A DNA stretch of 64,000 bases from Bradyrhizobium sp. 1(2017) (GCF_011602485.2 NZ_CP050022.2:7460001-7524000), one strand, 5' to 3'; counted from the first letter of the stretch, positions 25,902 to 37,801 are shown. Program-made: numbers and translations. Notes: generated by a model not told the origin, from the letters alone.

Positions 25902-26834
25902 CTACTTCAACATCTGTGCGACGTTGTCCTTGGTCACCAGATCGAGGCCGGTGTAGACGATCTCCGGCACCTTCTCGCCCTTCTTGATGGCGAGCAGCGT
26001 GTCCATCGCCTTCTCGCCCATCTCGAACGGACGCTGGCCGACCAGCGCATTGGCATAGCCGTCGCGCAGCAACTCGAGCTGCATCTTCAGCGTATCGGCA
26101 ACGACCAGCGTGAACTTACCGGAATCGATGTCCTTCTTGTTCCTGGAGGCGAACGCCTTGAAGCCTTCCGGGGCGAACATCGGCCAGCCGCCGACCGGAA
26201 CGATGGCGGCGAGATCCGGCGTTGCGGTGCGCATGTCCGTCATCTGCTGCACCGCCAGCGCGGGGTCGTCGTTGCAGAAGGTCGGCGAGCCCGCGACCTC
26301 GGTCCATTTCGAGCCCTTCAGCGCCTCGCGCACGCCATCCACGCGTTCGGCGAGGTTCTTGGCGCCGGGACCGCCCGAGACCATGGCGTATTTGCCGCCG
26401 TCGGGCCGCATCTTCAGAAGCTGCTTGCCGAGGGCTGTGCCGAACTCCTTGTTGTTCGTGCCGATATAGGCGATGCGCTTGGAGCCCGGCGCATCGGCAT
26501 CGAAGGTGATGACGGGGATGCCGGCGGCGGTCGCCGCCTCAATCGACTTGGTCATGGCGGCGACGTCGGCGACCGAGATGGCGAGACCGTCGACCTTCTG
26601 GGTGACGAAGTCCTGGATGATCTGCGCCTGCGTCGCCGGCTCGTGCTCGACCGGCCCCTTGTAGATGCACTCGATATTGCCGAGCTCCTTGGCGCGCTTC
26701 AGGCAGCCGTCGCGCGCGAAGTCGAAGAACGGGTTGTTCATCGCCTTGGGCACGATGACGAAGCGGTAGTTCGCGGCGAACGCCGGCGTTGCCATCATCG
26801 CAAGCGCGATGCCGGCAAGAAGAAGTTTCCTCAT
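25902..26834 (-). CDS. Sugar ABC transporter substrate-binding protein
   Basis: A 310-residue type I periplasmic sugar-binding protein (RbsB group). Signal peptide MRKLLLAGIALAMMATPAFA; mature start NYRFVIVPKAMNNPFFDFA; GIPVITFDADAP and IAYIGTNNKEFG are hallmark strands. Two cysteines in the first lobe (DGCLKRAKELGNIECIY) may form a disulfide. Start ATG 26834 follows GGAGGAGACA. It is the third ABC component after the ATPase and the permease and has hairpins on both sides that could raise its mRNA level relative to the permease. Confidence 0.92.
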   Translation of the reverse strand: MRKLLLAGIALAMMATPAFAANYRFVIVPKAMNNPFFDFARDGCLKRAKELGNIECIYKGPVEHEPATQAQIIQDFVTQKVDGLAISVADVAAMTKSIEAATAAGIPVITFDADAPGSKRIAYIGTNNKEFGTALGKQLLKMRPDGGKYAMVSGGPGAKNLAERVDGVREALKGSKWTEVAGSPTFCNDDPALAVQQMTDMRTATPDLAAIVPVGGWPMFAPEGFKAFASRNKKDIDSGKFTLVVADTLKMQLELLRDGYANALVGQRPFEMGEKAMDTLLAIKKGEKVPEIVYTGLDLVTKDNVAQMLK

Positions 26835-26876
26835 TGTCTCCTCCACCCTTGTCTGGCGCCCATCCTGTTGGGAGCG

Positions 26877-26916
26877 TCCGGGAAGCGGACAGGCGGCGTT
26901 TCGTTGCCTTCCCGGA
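26877..26916. repeat. Inverted repeat between permease and binding-protein genes
   Basis: TCCGGGAAG at 26877-26885 and CTTCCCGGA at 26908-26916 are perfect 9-bp arms around a 22-base loop. It sits in the 88-base gap between two genes of one operon, where a processing or stabilising hairpin would allow the binding protein to be made in excess. Confidence 0.5.
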
Positions 26917-26922
26917 ACGACG

Positions 26923-28004
26923 TCACGTCATCCGCGAGCGGATGCGATCGACCAGCACGGCTAAAATGATGATCACGCCCACCAGCGTCTGCTGCCAATA
27001 GGAGGAGACCTGCGCCAGCACGAGACCGTTGCGGATCACCTCCAGCAGCACGCAGCCGACGATGGCCCCGAGCGGGCCGCCGATGCCGCCGGCGAGGTTG
27101 GCGCCGCCGATCACCGCCGCCGCGATCACATTGAGCTCGTAGGACGTCGCCATGTTGGCGGGCGCCGATCCGAGCCAGCCGGAGATGATGATGCCCTGCA
27201 GGCCTGCGGCGAGCGCACAGATCACGTAGACCTCGATCTTCACCCGCACCACCGGAATGCCGGTGAGCTCGGCCGCCTTCTCGTTGCCGCCGAGTGCGAA
27301 GACGTGGCGACCGAACGAGGTATGGTGCAGCACCACGGCCATCGCGAGCGCAAGGATCACGAGATAGATGAAGGGCACGGGCACGCCGAGCACGTCGCCC
27401 GAGGTTACCGCGTAGAAGTAATCGGCGTCGGGCCCGCCCGGAAAGCTGCCGCGGCCGTTGGAGACGACATAGCCGAGCCCACGCACGATCGAGAGCATGC
27501 CGAGCGTGGTGACGAAGGGCGACAGGCCGAGCACGGCGATGCAGAAACCGTTGACGAGCCCGGCGAGAAGCGCGACGCCGAGGCCGGCGAGAACGGAGAC
27601 CAGCAGGATCAGCCCCGGCACGTTGGCAACGACGGTCTTGCCGTCAGCCGCCACGTGCACGAACAGCGATCCCACGGGCGAGCCTGGCGCCGACAGCTCG
27701 GTCATCACCATCGAAGTGATCATGGCGGAGAAGCACATCATCGAGCCGACCGAGAGATCGATGCCGCCGGTGATGATCACGAAGGTGACGCCGAGGGTGG
27801 CGATGGCGATGAAGGAAAAATTCTTCGCCACGTTCTGCATGTTGCCTTCGGTGAAGAAGTACGGGCTGGCGAAATGCATGATCACCAGCAGCATGGCCAG
27901 CGCGAGCAGGACATAGCCGGTCTGGGAGGCGAAGATGCCGCGCTGCCACCATTTGATCCGGCCGACATTGGTGAAGCTGATCGGGGATTCCATGGGCATG
28001 GCCA

Positions 28005-28005
<1 letters not shown>
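26923..28005 (-). CDS. Sugar ABC transporter permease (RbsC type)
   Basis: A 360-residue polytopic membrane protein of the BPD_transp_2 family. Typical stretches are TLGVTFVIITGGIDLSVGSM, LVNGFCIAVLGLSPFVTTLG and AAVIGGANLAGGIGGPLGA. The ATG at 28005 overlaps the stop of the ATPase gene as TGATG and has GGAGG in front; ATG 27999 is an alternative. It forms the membrane channel for the sugar bound by the downstream binding protein. Confidence 0.92.
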
Positions 28006-28763
<758 letters not shown>

Positions 28764-28775
28764 CAGCGGACTTCC

Positions 28776-30098
28776 TCAGACATGGCGGTTGACCAGGGAT
28801 TCCAGATATTCCTGCCGGCCCGAACGCGGCTGCGGATCGAAACCGGGCGCAAGCGCGCGGTCGGCAAGATCGGCGAGCGAACGCTGGCCGCCGAGAATGG
28901 CGCGGCCCTCAGGGCCAGCCCATCCCTCGTAGCGTTTGGCGAGCGGCGTGGTGAGCGCGCCGGCATCGAGCATGTCGGCCGCGGCCAGGAAGGCGCGCGC
29001 GCAGGCATCCATCGAGCCGACATGGGCATGGATCAGGTCGTCGGGGTCGATCGACTGGCGGCGGATCTTGGCGTCGAAATTCAGGCCGCCCGAGGTGAAG
29101 CCGCCGCGGTTCAGGATCTCGTGAAACACCAGCGCCAGCTCCGGCACGTTCATCGCGAACTGGTCGGTGTCCCAGCCGAGCAGATCGTCGCCGCGGTTGA
29201 TGTCGAGCGAGCCGAACACGCCGAGCGCCTCCGCCAGCGCGACCTCATGATGGAAGGAATGACCGGCGAGGATGGCGTGATTCTGCTCGATGTTGAGCTT
29301 GACGTCCTTGAGGAGATCGTAGCGTTCGAGGAAGCCGTAGCAGGTGGCGACGTCGAAATCATATTGATGCTTGGTCGGCTCCTTGGGCTTCGGCTCGATC
29401 AGGACCGGGCCCTTGAAGCCTATCTTGTGCTTGTGCTCGACGACCAGCGAGACGAAGCGGCCGAGCTGGTCGAGCTCGCGCTTGAGATCGGTGTTGAGCA
29501 GCGTCTCGTAGCCCTCGCGTCCACCCCACAGCACATAGTTCTGGCCGCCAAGCCGGTGCGTCACCTCCAGCGCGGCGCGGACCTGGCCGGCGGCATAGGT
29601 GAAGATCTCGGGGTCGGGATTGGTTGCCGCGCCCGCCATGTAGCGGCGATGCGTGAACAGATTGGCGGTGCCCCAAAGCAGGCGCACCTTGCTCGTGGCC
29701 ATCTTCTGCTCGAACAGATCGGCGATCGCGTTAAGATTGGCAACGGACTCGCGGAGCGAGGCGCCTTCCGGCGCCGCGTCGACGTCGTGGAAGGTGAAGA
29801 AGGGCACGTCGAGCAGACGGAACAGCTCGAAGGCGACATCGGCCTTGGCGCGCGCCTGCGCCATCGCATCATTGCCGTGATGCCAGGGCCGCAAGAATGT
29901 TTCGCCGCCAAAGGGATCGCCGCCGGGCCAGCACAGGGAATGCCAATAGCAGACTGCAAAACGCAAATGGTCTTCCAGCCGGCGGCCATGCACGAGGCGG
30001 TCCTTGTCGTACCAGCGGAAGCCGGGCGCGTTGTCCGCATCCTGGCCGGCAAAGGCGACGGCTGCACTGGCCTCGAAGAATTTGGCTGACGCGTTCAC
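28776..30098 (-). CDS. xylA: Xylose isomerase
   Basis: A 440-residue sugar isomerase that interconverts D-xylose and D-xylulose (and often glucose and fructose). The catalytic histidine is in [11 protein letters not shown], the metal site in [13 protein letters not shown], and further ligands in [13 protein letters not shown] and [16 protein letters not shown]. Length and motifs match the class II (long) enzyme. It starts with GTG 30098 immediately after the xylB stop, with AAGGAG ten bases upstream inside xylB. Confidence 0.96.
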   Translation of the reverse strand: MNASAKFFEASAAVAFAGQDADNAPGFRWYDKDRLVHGRRLEDHLRFAVCYWHSLCWPGGDPFGGETFLRPWHHGNDAMAQARAKADVAFELFRLLDVPFFTFHDVDAAPEGASLRESVANLNAIADLFEQKMATSKVRLLWGTANLFTHRRYMAGAATNPDPEIFTYAAGQVRAALEVTHRLGGQNYVLWGGREGYETLLNTDLKRELDQLGRFVSLVVEHKHKIGFKGPVLIEPKPKEPTKHQYDFDVATCYGFLERYDLLKDVKLNIEQNHAILAGHSFHHEVALAEALGVFGSLDINRGDDLLGWDTDQFAMNVPELALVFHEILNRGGFTSGGLNFDAKIRRQSIDPDDLIHAHVGSMDACARAFLAAADMLDAGALTTPLAKRYEGWAGPEGRAILGGQRSLADLADRALAPGFDPQPRSGRQEYLESLVNRHV

Positions 30099-31553
<1,455 letters not shown>

Positions 31554-31638
31554 GCCATCCTCCCTTTCGCCCTGTTCGCAGTGCGCGATCTTGAAGAAGT
31601 CGCGTTCACCAGCGGGGCCCTTTCGAAATCCACCTGCG

Positions 31639-32697
31639 CTAGGGCAGATTGTCCCGCATCACTATATCGATCCTGATCTTCTCCTGTTCGCGCAAGATCG
31701 GCTCGCCACGGGCGAGCGCGAGCAGCACGCGCACGGCGGCACGCGCCTCATGTCCCGGATTTTGCGAGATCGCCGCATCCATCACGCCCTGCAACAGCAG
31801 CCGCCGTGTCAGCGCGGTGACGTCGTGTCCAACGAACACCACCTGCCTGTCGCGGCCCGCAGCGCTCGATGCCCTGTCGCCCAACGCCTTGGCCACGCCC
31901 TGCGTGCCGGCGCCGACGTTATAAAGGCCGACAATGTCAGCATGCCTGCCGAACAGCCGCGTCAGCAGCTGCTCCGAACGGCCGTCCTCGTCGCGCCCTT
32001 CCAGCACCGGCAGCACGCTGAGACCGGGGAATTCCGCGGCCATCACCTGGTTGAAGCCGAAGATGCGCTCGGCATGGTCGCGCAGGCCCTGCGAACCCGC
32101 AACGATCGCTACCTTGCCCAACCGCTGGCCGACCAGCCGTCCCACCAGCGCGCCGGCGGTGCGGCCCGCAGCGATGTTGTCGATGCCGACGTAATGGTGG
32201 CGGCGCGAGGACGGCACGTCCGAGACCAGCGTCACCACCTTGCTTCCGGCATCGACGAGATCGTTGATGGCGGCGCGGACACTCGGATGGTCCAGCGCCA
32301 CCACGGCAACGCCGTCGTAATCGCCCGACAGCGCCTCCAGCGACGATGCGAGCGCGGAGGGATCGAACACGTCGGTTGCGACCGTCTCGACCCCGAGGCG
32401 GCGGGCCGACAGCCAGGACGCCATTTCGCCGAGATAGGCTTCGATCTGCTGCATGAACGGGTTCGGCCCCGACGGCATCACGAAGGCGAAGCGGCGGGCG
32501 CGGCTGCGCGCGAGCTCGGCGGCGGCCACATGCGGCTGGAACGCATTGCGCTCAATCGCGTCCTTGACGCGCCGCACCGTGTCCGGCCGGACACCCGGGC
32601 GATTGTGCAGGACACGGTCGACCGTCGCGAGACTGACGCCGGCCTCGCGGGCGATGTCCTTCAATGTCAGCGCAGTCGGAGTGAACGTCTCGGCCAT
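31639..32697 (-). CDS. LacI-family transcriptional regulator of the sugar locus
   Basis: A 352-residue repressor. The DNA-binding head is LTLKDIAREAGVSLATVDRV with hinge helix HVAAAELARSR, then a periplasmic-binding-protein-like effector domain. The recognition helix has Val-Asp-Arg where most LacI members have Val-Ser-Arg, a subgroup seen with sugar ABC operons. It is the first gene of the locus, 85 bases upstream of xylB on the same strand, and probably represses it until a sugar binds. Confidence 0.9.
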   Translation of the reverse strand: MAETFTPTALTLKDIAREAGVSLATVDRVLHNRPGVRPDTVRRVKDAIERNAFQPHVAAAELARSRARRFAFVMPSGPNPFMQQIEAYLGEMASWLSARRLGVETVATDVFDPSALASSLEALSGDYDGVAVVALDHPSVRAAINDLVDAGSKVVTLVSDVPSSRRHHYVGIDNIAAGRTAGALVGRLVGQRLGKVAIVAGSQGLRDHAERIFGFNQVMAAEFPGLSVLPVLEGRDEDGRSEQLLTRLFGRHADIVGLYNVGAGTQGVAKALGDRASSAAGRDRQVVFVGHDVTALTRRLLLQGVMDAAISQNPGHEARAAVRVLLALARGEPILREQEKIRIDIVMRDNLP

Positions 32698-32717
32698 GTC
32701 TGAAGGCTAGCAGAGGT

Positions 32718-32745
32718 ATTTTGAGGTACGCAACTCATTTTGAGG
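32718..32745. promoter_or_regulatory. Direct repeats ATTTTGAGG upstream of lacI
   Basis: Two identical 9-mers, ATTTTGAGG at 32718-32726 and 32737-32745, are spaced 19 bp apart, close to two helical turns, within 50 bases of the LacI start codon. This is the only A/T-rich patch near the gene. A regulator dimer or the promoter elements could account for it. Not a LacI-type palindrome. Confidence 0.4.
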
Positions 32746-32787
32746 AAAGAAGCCGCGTTTTCGAGCCGGCGCTGCGCCCCGCCGGCC

Positions 32788-33252
32788 TCAGCGTCCGATC
32801 AGGTCGAGCGTCAGGAACAGGCTGTTGGGATCCTCGACATAGCCCTCGAACGGACCGCAGGGGACGAAGCCGTGGGCCTGATAGAGCGCGTGCGCCGGCT
32901 TGAAATAATCCCACGAGCCGGTCTCGAGGCTGACGCGCCCCATGCCGCGGGCGCGCGCTTCCGTGATGATATGGCGAAGCATCTGGCCGCCGAAGCCGCG
33001 CCGGCGCGTGGTCTGGAGCGTGTGCATCGACTTCACCTCGCCGTGGCCGGCCGCGAGTGTTTTCAGCGCGCCGGTGGCGACCAGCGTCTCGCCGTCCCAG
33101 CCGGTCCAGAACGCGATATCGGGCGCGCGAAGCCCGGCGAGATCCAGCGCATGGGCGCTGCCCGGCGCGGTCTGCGCCCGCGCCGCCGTGACGTGATGAT
33201 CGAGCAGCGCGATCACGCGGGGATCATAGGTGTCGCCGGTGCGGATCTGCAT
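32788..33252 (-). CDS. GNAT-family N-acetyltransferase (second of pair)
   Basis: A 154-residue acetyltransferase. The acetyl-CoA-binding loop is TTRRRGFGGQMLRHIITEA, with the C-terminal strand LYQAHGFVPCGPFEGY typical of small-molecule GNATs. Starts at ATG 33252 or at GTG 33258, the latter overlapping the previous stop as GTGA. It is the third gene of the regulator-GNAT-GNAT operon. Confidence 0.88.
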   Translation of the reverse strand: MQIRTGDTYDPRVIALLDHHVTAARAQTAPGSAHALDLAGLRAPDIAFWTGWDGETLVATGALKTLAAGHGEVKSMHTLQTTRRRGFGGQMLRHIITEARARGMGRVSLETGSWDYFKPAHALYQAHGFVPCGPFEGYVEDPNSLFLTLDLIGR

Positions 33253-33254
33253 CG

Positions 33255-33767
33255 TCACGGCCGGACCTCGCTCGCCAGTCGCTTCTGCATGAAGACGAGA
33301 TCGAGCCAGCGGCCGAACTTGCAGCCGACCTCCGGCATGCGCGCAACCTCGACGAAACCCAGCGAGCCGTGAAGGCCGATCGAGCCGGCGTTGGCCGCGT
33401 CGATGCCCGCAATCATCGCATGCTTGTTCATCGCATTGGCGCGATCGATCAGTGCGGCCAGCAGGCCGCGGCCGATGCCGAGCCGATGATGCCGCTCGTC
33501 GACATAGACCGAATTCTCCACGGTGTGGCGGTAGCCTGGAAAGGGACGGAAATCGCCGAAGGATGCGAAGCCGACGACGTCCCTGCCCTTCGTTGCGACC
33601 AGCACGGGGTAGCCGGCCTCCTGCCGTGCGCGAATCCACGCGCGCCGCGAGTCGAGGTCGGCCGGGCCGTCGGTCCATACCGCCGTGGTGTTGATCGCAG
33701 CGTAGTTATAGATGGCCAGGATTTCCTCGGCGTCTTCCAGCGTTGCATCCCGCACGATCAGCGACAT
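33255..33767 (-). CDS. GNAT-family N-acetyltransferase, phosphinothricin/methionine-sulfoximine type
   Basis: A 170-residue GNAT. The start pattern IVRDATLEDAEEILAIYNYA, the VYVDERHHRLGIGRGLLAAL loop (Q/R-x-x-G-x-G/A) and GIDAANAGSIGLHGSLGFVE are characteristic of the PAT/MddA subgroup that acetylates phosphinothricin, methionine sulfoximine or sulfone. The start at ATG 33767 overlaps the upstream regulator's stop as TGATG. Confidence 0.9.
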   Translation of the reverse strand: MSLIVRDATLEDAEEILAIYNYAAINTTAVWTDGPADLDSRRAWIRARQEAGYPVLVATKGRDVVGFASFGDFRPFPGYRHTVENSVYVDERHHRLGIGRGLLAALIDRANAMNKHAMIAGIDAANAGSIGLHGSLGFVEVARMPEVGCKFGRWLDLVFMQKRLASEVRP

Positions 33768-34348
33768 CACATTTTCCCGTATGAGGATCCGCGCCGCGTG
33801 ATGATGACGTAGCGCGCCTCCTGCTTGGTTTCGTTCTCGAAGGTCACCGCCCGCATCACGTCGAAATCGAGACAGTCGCCATCACGCAGGCGCACCGTCT
33901 TGGCGTCGATATGCACGCAGACCGCGCCTTCCAGCATCAGGAGCTGCTGGGTGAAGGCGTTGCGGCCCCAGGGGCTGTAGGAGACGCGGGCACCGGCCGG
34001 CAGATCGACGACGATGATCTCGATCCCGCTCGCCGCATCCGGCGGCGAGGCGTGACGCCGCCGATAGCCGCTGTCGGGATCACGCCAGTGCGGCTGGTCG
34101 GCAAGCCGCATCAGCCGCTCCGGCGGCTTCTCCGCGAGCGCGACGACGTCGCTGAGGGTGACGTCGAGCGCCGCGCAGAGCTTGTTGAGCAGCGCCGCCG
34201 TGGCGCTGCTCTGCGCCCGCTCCACCCGCCCGATCATGGCCCGGCTGACACCGGAGCGCGCTGCGAGCTCGTTCAACGTCATGCCGGCCTGCGTCCTCAG
34301 GGTCTTCAAGCGGCGACCGATCGCACGGTCGAGTTTCTGCTGGTCCAT
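33767..34348 (-). CDS. XRE-family regulator with C-terminal cupin domain
   Basis: A 193-residue protein. A helix-turn-helix (GMTLNELAARSGVSRAMIGR) at residues 25-50 is followed by a cupin domain (QQLLMLEGAVCVHIDAKTV, LRDGDCLDFD). Such regulators often control the adjacent acetyltransferase gene and respond to a small molecule bound in the cupin. The ATG at 34348 (MDQQKLDRAIG) is preferred over the upstream ATG at 34375. First gene of the operon with the two GNAT genes; divergent from the epoxide hydrolase. Confidence 0.9.
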   Translation of the reverse strand: MDQQKLDRAIGRRLKTLRTQAGMTLNELAARSGVSRAMIGRVERAQSSATAALLNKLCAALDVTLSDVVALAEKPPERLMRLADQPHWRDPDSGYRRRHASPPDAASGIEIIVVDLPAGARVSYSPWGRNAFTQQLLMLEGAVCVHIDAKTVRLRDGDCLDFDVMRAVTFENETKQEARYVIITRRGSSYGKM

Positions 34349-34521
34349 TGCCTCTATCCAAACATTGCCCGGCACCTGGACCGCATCCGCCGGGCGAGAG
34401 GAGCTTAGGTCGGGGAAGCGATGCGTGCCGGGAGCGAGGAGCTAATATATTGGAATCTTTGCGTGCCAGGCGGCAACGTCTAGGATGCGCCAAAACGACA
34501 ATGCAGCGGGGAGTCGATGAC

Positions 34522-35514
34522 ATGAGCGGGCCGACGCAGCGGACGATCAAGGCCAACGGCATCAGCCTCAACGTCGCGGAGCAAGGCAAGGGGCCGATGG
34601 TGCTGCTCTGCCACGGCTTTCCGGAAGGCTGGTACTCATGGCGCCACCAGCTCGAGGCGCTGGCGGCGGCCGGCTTCCATGCGGTTGCGCCCGACATGCG
34701 CGGCTACGGCAAGAGCGACCGGCCCGAGGCGGTCGACCAGTACACGGTCTTCCACATGGTCGGCGACCTCGTCGGCACACTCGACGCCTTCTCGGTGAGC
34801 GAGGCCGTCATCGTCGGCCATGACTGGGGCGCGGCCATCGCCTGGCACGCCGCGCGCCTGCGTCCCGATCGCTTCCGCGCCGCCTCCATCCTCAGCGTTC
34901 CCTATCGCCCGCGCGGTCCGGTGGCGCCGACCAGCGTCATGCCACACACGGTCGATGCGCAGTTCTACCAGTTGTACTTCCAGGAGCCGGGCGTTGCCGA
35001 GGCCGAGTTCGAACGGGATCCGCGAGCCACATTGGCCGCGATGCTCTACGGCGGTTCAGGCGACGGAGTGATGGCGATCCGCGCCAATGCCGAACGTCAG
35101 GGGCGGACCGTCGGCGTCGGCATGGTCCCGCGCAAGGACGGCATGTTGCCGAAGATGCAGGTGCCGCTGCCGTCATGGCTGAGCGCCGCCGATCTCGACG
35201 TTTACGCCGCCGAGTTTGCCCGCAGCGGTTTCCGTGGCCCGCTGAACTATTACCGCAACGTCGATCGCAATTGGGAATTGATGGCCGCATTCGAGGGCGT
35301 GAAGGTGAACGTGCCCACGCTGTTCATCGCCGGCGACCACGACATGGTCCTCGCCTTCCCCGGTGCCGCCGAGCACCTCGCCAATATGAAGCAGTTTGTG
35401 CCGCAACTGCGCGAGATCAAGATGCTGCCCGGCTGCGGACACTGGACGCAGCAGGAACGACCGCAGGAGGTGAACGCCGCGATCATCGAGTTCTTGCGGA
35501 GCCTGCCGAACTAG
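34522..35514 (+). CDS. Alpha/beta hydrolase, soluble epoxide hydrolase type
   Basis: A 330-residue hydrolase. The oxyanion segment LLCHGFPEGWYSWRHQ, the nucleophile aspartate in VIVGHDWGAAIAW, the acid in FIAGDHDMVLAF and the histidine in LPGCGHWTQQE are as in epoxide hydrolases; the H-G-F-P segment separates these from haloalkane dehalogenases. It hydrolyses an epoxide to a diol; the substrate is unknown. The start at ATG 34522 is seven to eight bases after GGGGAG; ATG 34501 is a possible alternative. Confidence 0.9.
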   Translation: MSGPTQRTIKANGISLNVAEQGKGPMVLLCHGFPEGWYSWRHQLEALAAAGFHAVAPDMRGYGKSDRPEAVDQYTVFHMVGDLVGTLDAFSVSEAVIVGHDWGAAIAWHAARLRPDRFRAASILSVPYRPRGPVAPTSVMPHTVDAQFYQLYFQEPGVAEAEFERDPRATLAAMLYGGSGDGVMAIRANAERQGRTVGVGMVPRKDGMLPKMQVPLPSWLSAADLDVYAAEFARSGFRGPLNYYRNVDRNWELMAAFEGVKVNVPTLFIAGDHDMVLAFPGAAEHLANMKQFVPQLREIKMLPGCGHWTQQERPQEVNAAIIEFLRSLPN

Positions 35515-35551
35515 CTCGGCGAGCAGCCGGCACGTGCCGATGCGAGGAAGC

Positions 35552-35625
35552 TGGAGCGGGCGAAGGGAATCGAACCCTCGTATGCAGCTTGGGAAGCTGC
35601 CGTTCTACCATTGAACTACGCCCGC
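35552..35625 (-). tRNA. tRNA-Gly (TCC anticodon)
   Basis: A 74-base cloverleaf on the minus strand with encoded CCA. The acceptor arms GCGGGCG (35625-35619) and CGCCCGC (35562-35556) pair; the anticodon arm GCAGC-TTCCCAA-GCTGC shows TCC; the T-arm is GAGGG-TTCGATT-CCCTT. It reads GGA and GGG codons. Confidence 0.97.
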
Positions 35626-35647
35626 TTATTGCGCTTCGCGCCCGTCC

Positions 35648-35676
35648 TGATTAGCCGAGACGGCGCGCCTCGCCAA
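35648..35676 (-). promoter_or_regulatory. Candidate promoter of tRNA-Gly
   Basis: Read on the minus strand: TTGGCG, a 17-base spacer, then TAATCA, with the -10 ending 22 bases ahead of the mature tRNA 5' end. The spacing is right for the housekeeping sigma factor; the match to consensus is moderate. Confidence 0.45.
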
Positions 35677-35792
35677 GCGCTTTGGCGGCGGCGCGCCCGA
35701 CGCTCCTTAACTTTCTGGTAAGATTCCAGGTGCGCTGGATTGTGGCGGTGTTATGATCGTAGGTCTGGGGAGTAACGTGCACTGAGTGGGGC

Positions 35793-36377
35793 GTGTGCAT
35801 GGTGGGGCGTGCTTACGCGATATTCGACACGGCGATCGGCCGCTGCGGCATCGTCTGGAGCAGCACTGGCGTGGTTTGCGTGCAATTGCCGGAGGCGCGG
35901 GAGATCGACACCCGCCGCCGGATCTTTGCGGTGCATCCCGAGGCGCGCGAGCAGCGGCCGTCCGAAAGTGCCGACCTTGCCATCGAGGGCATCACAGGCC
36001 TGCTGCAAGGCGGCGACCCCGATTTTTCCGAGGTCAGCCTGGATGCTGGCGGCGTGCCCGGCTTCAGCCGGCGTGTCTATGAGTACACCTGCACGATCCC
36101 GCGCGGGGAGACGCGCACCTATCACGAGATCGCCAAGGCGCTCGGCGCCTCCGGCGCAGCGTATTCGGTGGCGCAGGCGATCGCCAAAAATCCCTACATG
36201 CTGATCGTGCCCTGCCACCGGGTGCTGGAGGCCGGCAATTATGCCGACCGGCTCTCGCCTTACGGCGGGGTGATCTCCAAGCGGCGGCTGCTGGCGCTCG
36301 AGGGCGCCCATCCGATCGCCAGCAAGACGCTGTTCGAGGTGCTGCTGCCCGTTGCTCCGCCGCGCGCGCCCAGCTAA
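35793..36377 (+). CDS. ogt: Methylated-DNA-[protein]-cysteine S-methyltransferase
   Basis: A 194-residue suicide DNA-repair protein that removes methyl groups from O6-methylguanine. The active-site cysteine is in MLIVPCHRVLEAG and the DNA-binding helix is in SRRVYEYTCTIPRGETRTYHE. There is no Ada regulatory domain. The first possible codon is GTG 35793, with ATG at 35799; either could start it. It may be functionally linked to the DNA-repair set at 1.5-10 kb but is not linked physically. Confidence 0.93.
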   Translation: MCMVGRAYAIFDTAIGRCGIVWSSTGVVCVQLPEAREIDTRRRIFAVHPEAREQRPSESADLAIEGITGLLQGGDPDFSEVSLDAGGVPGFSRRVYEYTCTIPRGETRTYHEIAKALGASGAAYSVAQAIAKNPYMLIVPCHRVLEAGNYADRLSPYGGVISKRRLLALEGAHPIASKTLFEVLLPVAPPRAPS

Positions 36378-36472
36378 GGCGCGGTCCTGACCGCACCTGA
36401 GCTTTGATTTTTTGGGCATGACTTGCCGGACGACCGCTACACACTCGTCGGGATCATGCCTAGATAGGCCGG

Positions 36473-37312
36473 ATGGACGCGACCACGCTGCTGACGACAC
36501 GTTCGATGATCGTCTCCGAGTTTCGCTGCGATGCGGGACCGGAGGACACGCCGTTTGCGGAGTGCCGCACCGGCCATTCCATCGCCTATGTCCGCTCGGG
36601 CAGCTTTGGCTGCCATTGCCGCGCCGGCTTCTTCGAGCTGGTGGCGGGCTCGATGCTGGTCGGCGCCCCCGGCGAGGAATACACCTGCACGCATGAGCAC
36701 GTGTCCGGCGACGTCTGCCTGTCCTTCTTCCTGAGTGACGGGCTGGTCGATGCTCTCGGCGGACGTCGCGAGGTCTGGCAGGTCGGCGCGACGCCGCCGC
36801 TGCCCGAGCTGATGGTGCTCGGCGAACTCGCCCAGACGGCGGCAGATGGCAACAGCGATCTCGGCCTCGACGAAATCGGCCACATCCTGGCCGGCCGTTT
36901 CGTCGACGTCGCCTCGGGCAAGACACGCAAGCAGACGCCGCCGACCGCGCGCGACCGCCGGCGCGCGGTGGAAGCTGCGCTGTGGATCGACGACCATTCG
37001 CAATCCGAGGTCGATCTGGAACAGGCCGCGCGGCAGGTGGGCCTCAGTCCGTTTCATTTCCTGCGACTGTTCTCGAGCGTGCTCGGCGTCACGCCGCATC
37101 AATATCTGGTGCGCTCGCGGTTACGGCGCGCCGCGCGGCTGCTCGCTGACGAGGATATCGCAGTCACCGACGTCGCCTATGACGTCGGCTTCGGCGATCT
37201 CTCCAACTTCGTCCGCACCTTCCATCGCGCCGCCGGCGTGTCGCCGACCAAGTTTCGCCAGGCCTCGAAAGGCGAGCGCGGAATCTTCGGGGAACGCCTC
37301 GTCCTCAACTGA
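36473..37312 (+). CDS. AraC-family transcriptional regulator
   Basis: A 279-residue protein with a cupin-like N-terminal half containing several cysteines and histidines ([27 protein letters not shown]), which could bind a metal or sense redox state. The C-terminal ~100 residues have the double helix-turn-helix of Ara[21 protein letters not shown] and [20 protein letters not shown]. The effector is unknown; the first neighbour downstream is a membrane protein. Confidence 0.92.
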   Translation: MDATTLLTTRSMIVSEFRCDAGPEDTPFAECRTGHSIAYVRSGSFGCHCRAGFFELVAGSMLVGAPGEEYTCTHEHVSGDVCLSFFLSDGLVDALGGRREVWQVGATPPLPELMVLGELAQTAADGNSDLGLDEIGHILAGRFVDVASGKTRKQTPPTARDRRRAVEAALWIDDHSQSEVDLEQAARQVGLSPFHFLRLFSSVLGVTPHQYLVRSRLRRAARLLADEDIAVTDVAYDVGFGDLSNFVRTFHRAAGVSPTKFRQASKGERGIFGERLVLN

Positions 37313-37360
37313 GACAGGCCGGCCGCGTTGCAGTAACCGTCTGTTGACCAGACAGGCGCG

Positions 37361-37801
37361 ATGCGCTGGCGCTCGCGGCTCATCGCGCTGTACTACAACC
37401 GGAGGGCGAATCGGCGCCCCTCCAAGGCGGCGGGCCGGCGGATGGACATTGCCTCAGGGGACGTGATTGCGGCCGCGCTGATCGCGCTCGCCCTGGGGCT
37501 CGCCTTCATCGCGGGCTGCGCCGTCTACTACGGCCGCCGGATCAGCTCGCGCAGGATTCCGATGCAATGGGGTCCCGACGGAGAGCCAACCTGGTTTGCA
37601 CCGCGCCTCATCGGGCTCTGGTCCAGCTTCGGTGTCACCGCGGCCCTTTCCGCGTTCCTGCTCGGCCTCGCCTGTCTTGAACCGCAGAAGCTCACCGCGT
37701 TGATCGTCGCGACGGTCAGCGTGATCGGAACCAACATGTGGGTCCAGGTCCATCACCTGAAGCGGGTGATCCGGTGGCAAGCGGAGACGCCGGCGACGTA
37801 A
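37361..37801 (+). CDS. Small membrane protein with DUF1648-like segment
   Basis: A 146-residue protein (118 if it starts at ATG 37442). There are three predicted helices (DVIAAALIALALGLAFIAGC, SSFGVTAALSAFLLGLACL, LTALIVATVSVIGTNMWV). Between the first two is RIPMQWGPDGEPTWFAP, which resembles the DUF1648/SdpI signature (P-x-x-W-x-x-x-G-x-P). SdpI-type proteins act as immunity or signalling proteins in the membrane, but this one is too short for firm assignment. Confidence 0.6.
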   Translation: MRWRSRLIALYYNRRANRRPSKAAGRRMDIASGDVIAAALIALALGLAFIAGCAVYYGRRISSRRIPMQWGPDGEPTWFAPRLIGLWSSFGVTAALSAFLLGLACLEPQKLTALIVATVSVIGTNMWVQVHHLKRVIRWQAETPAT

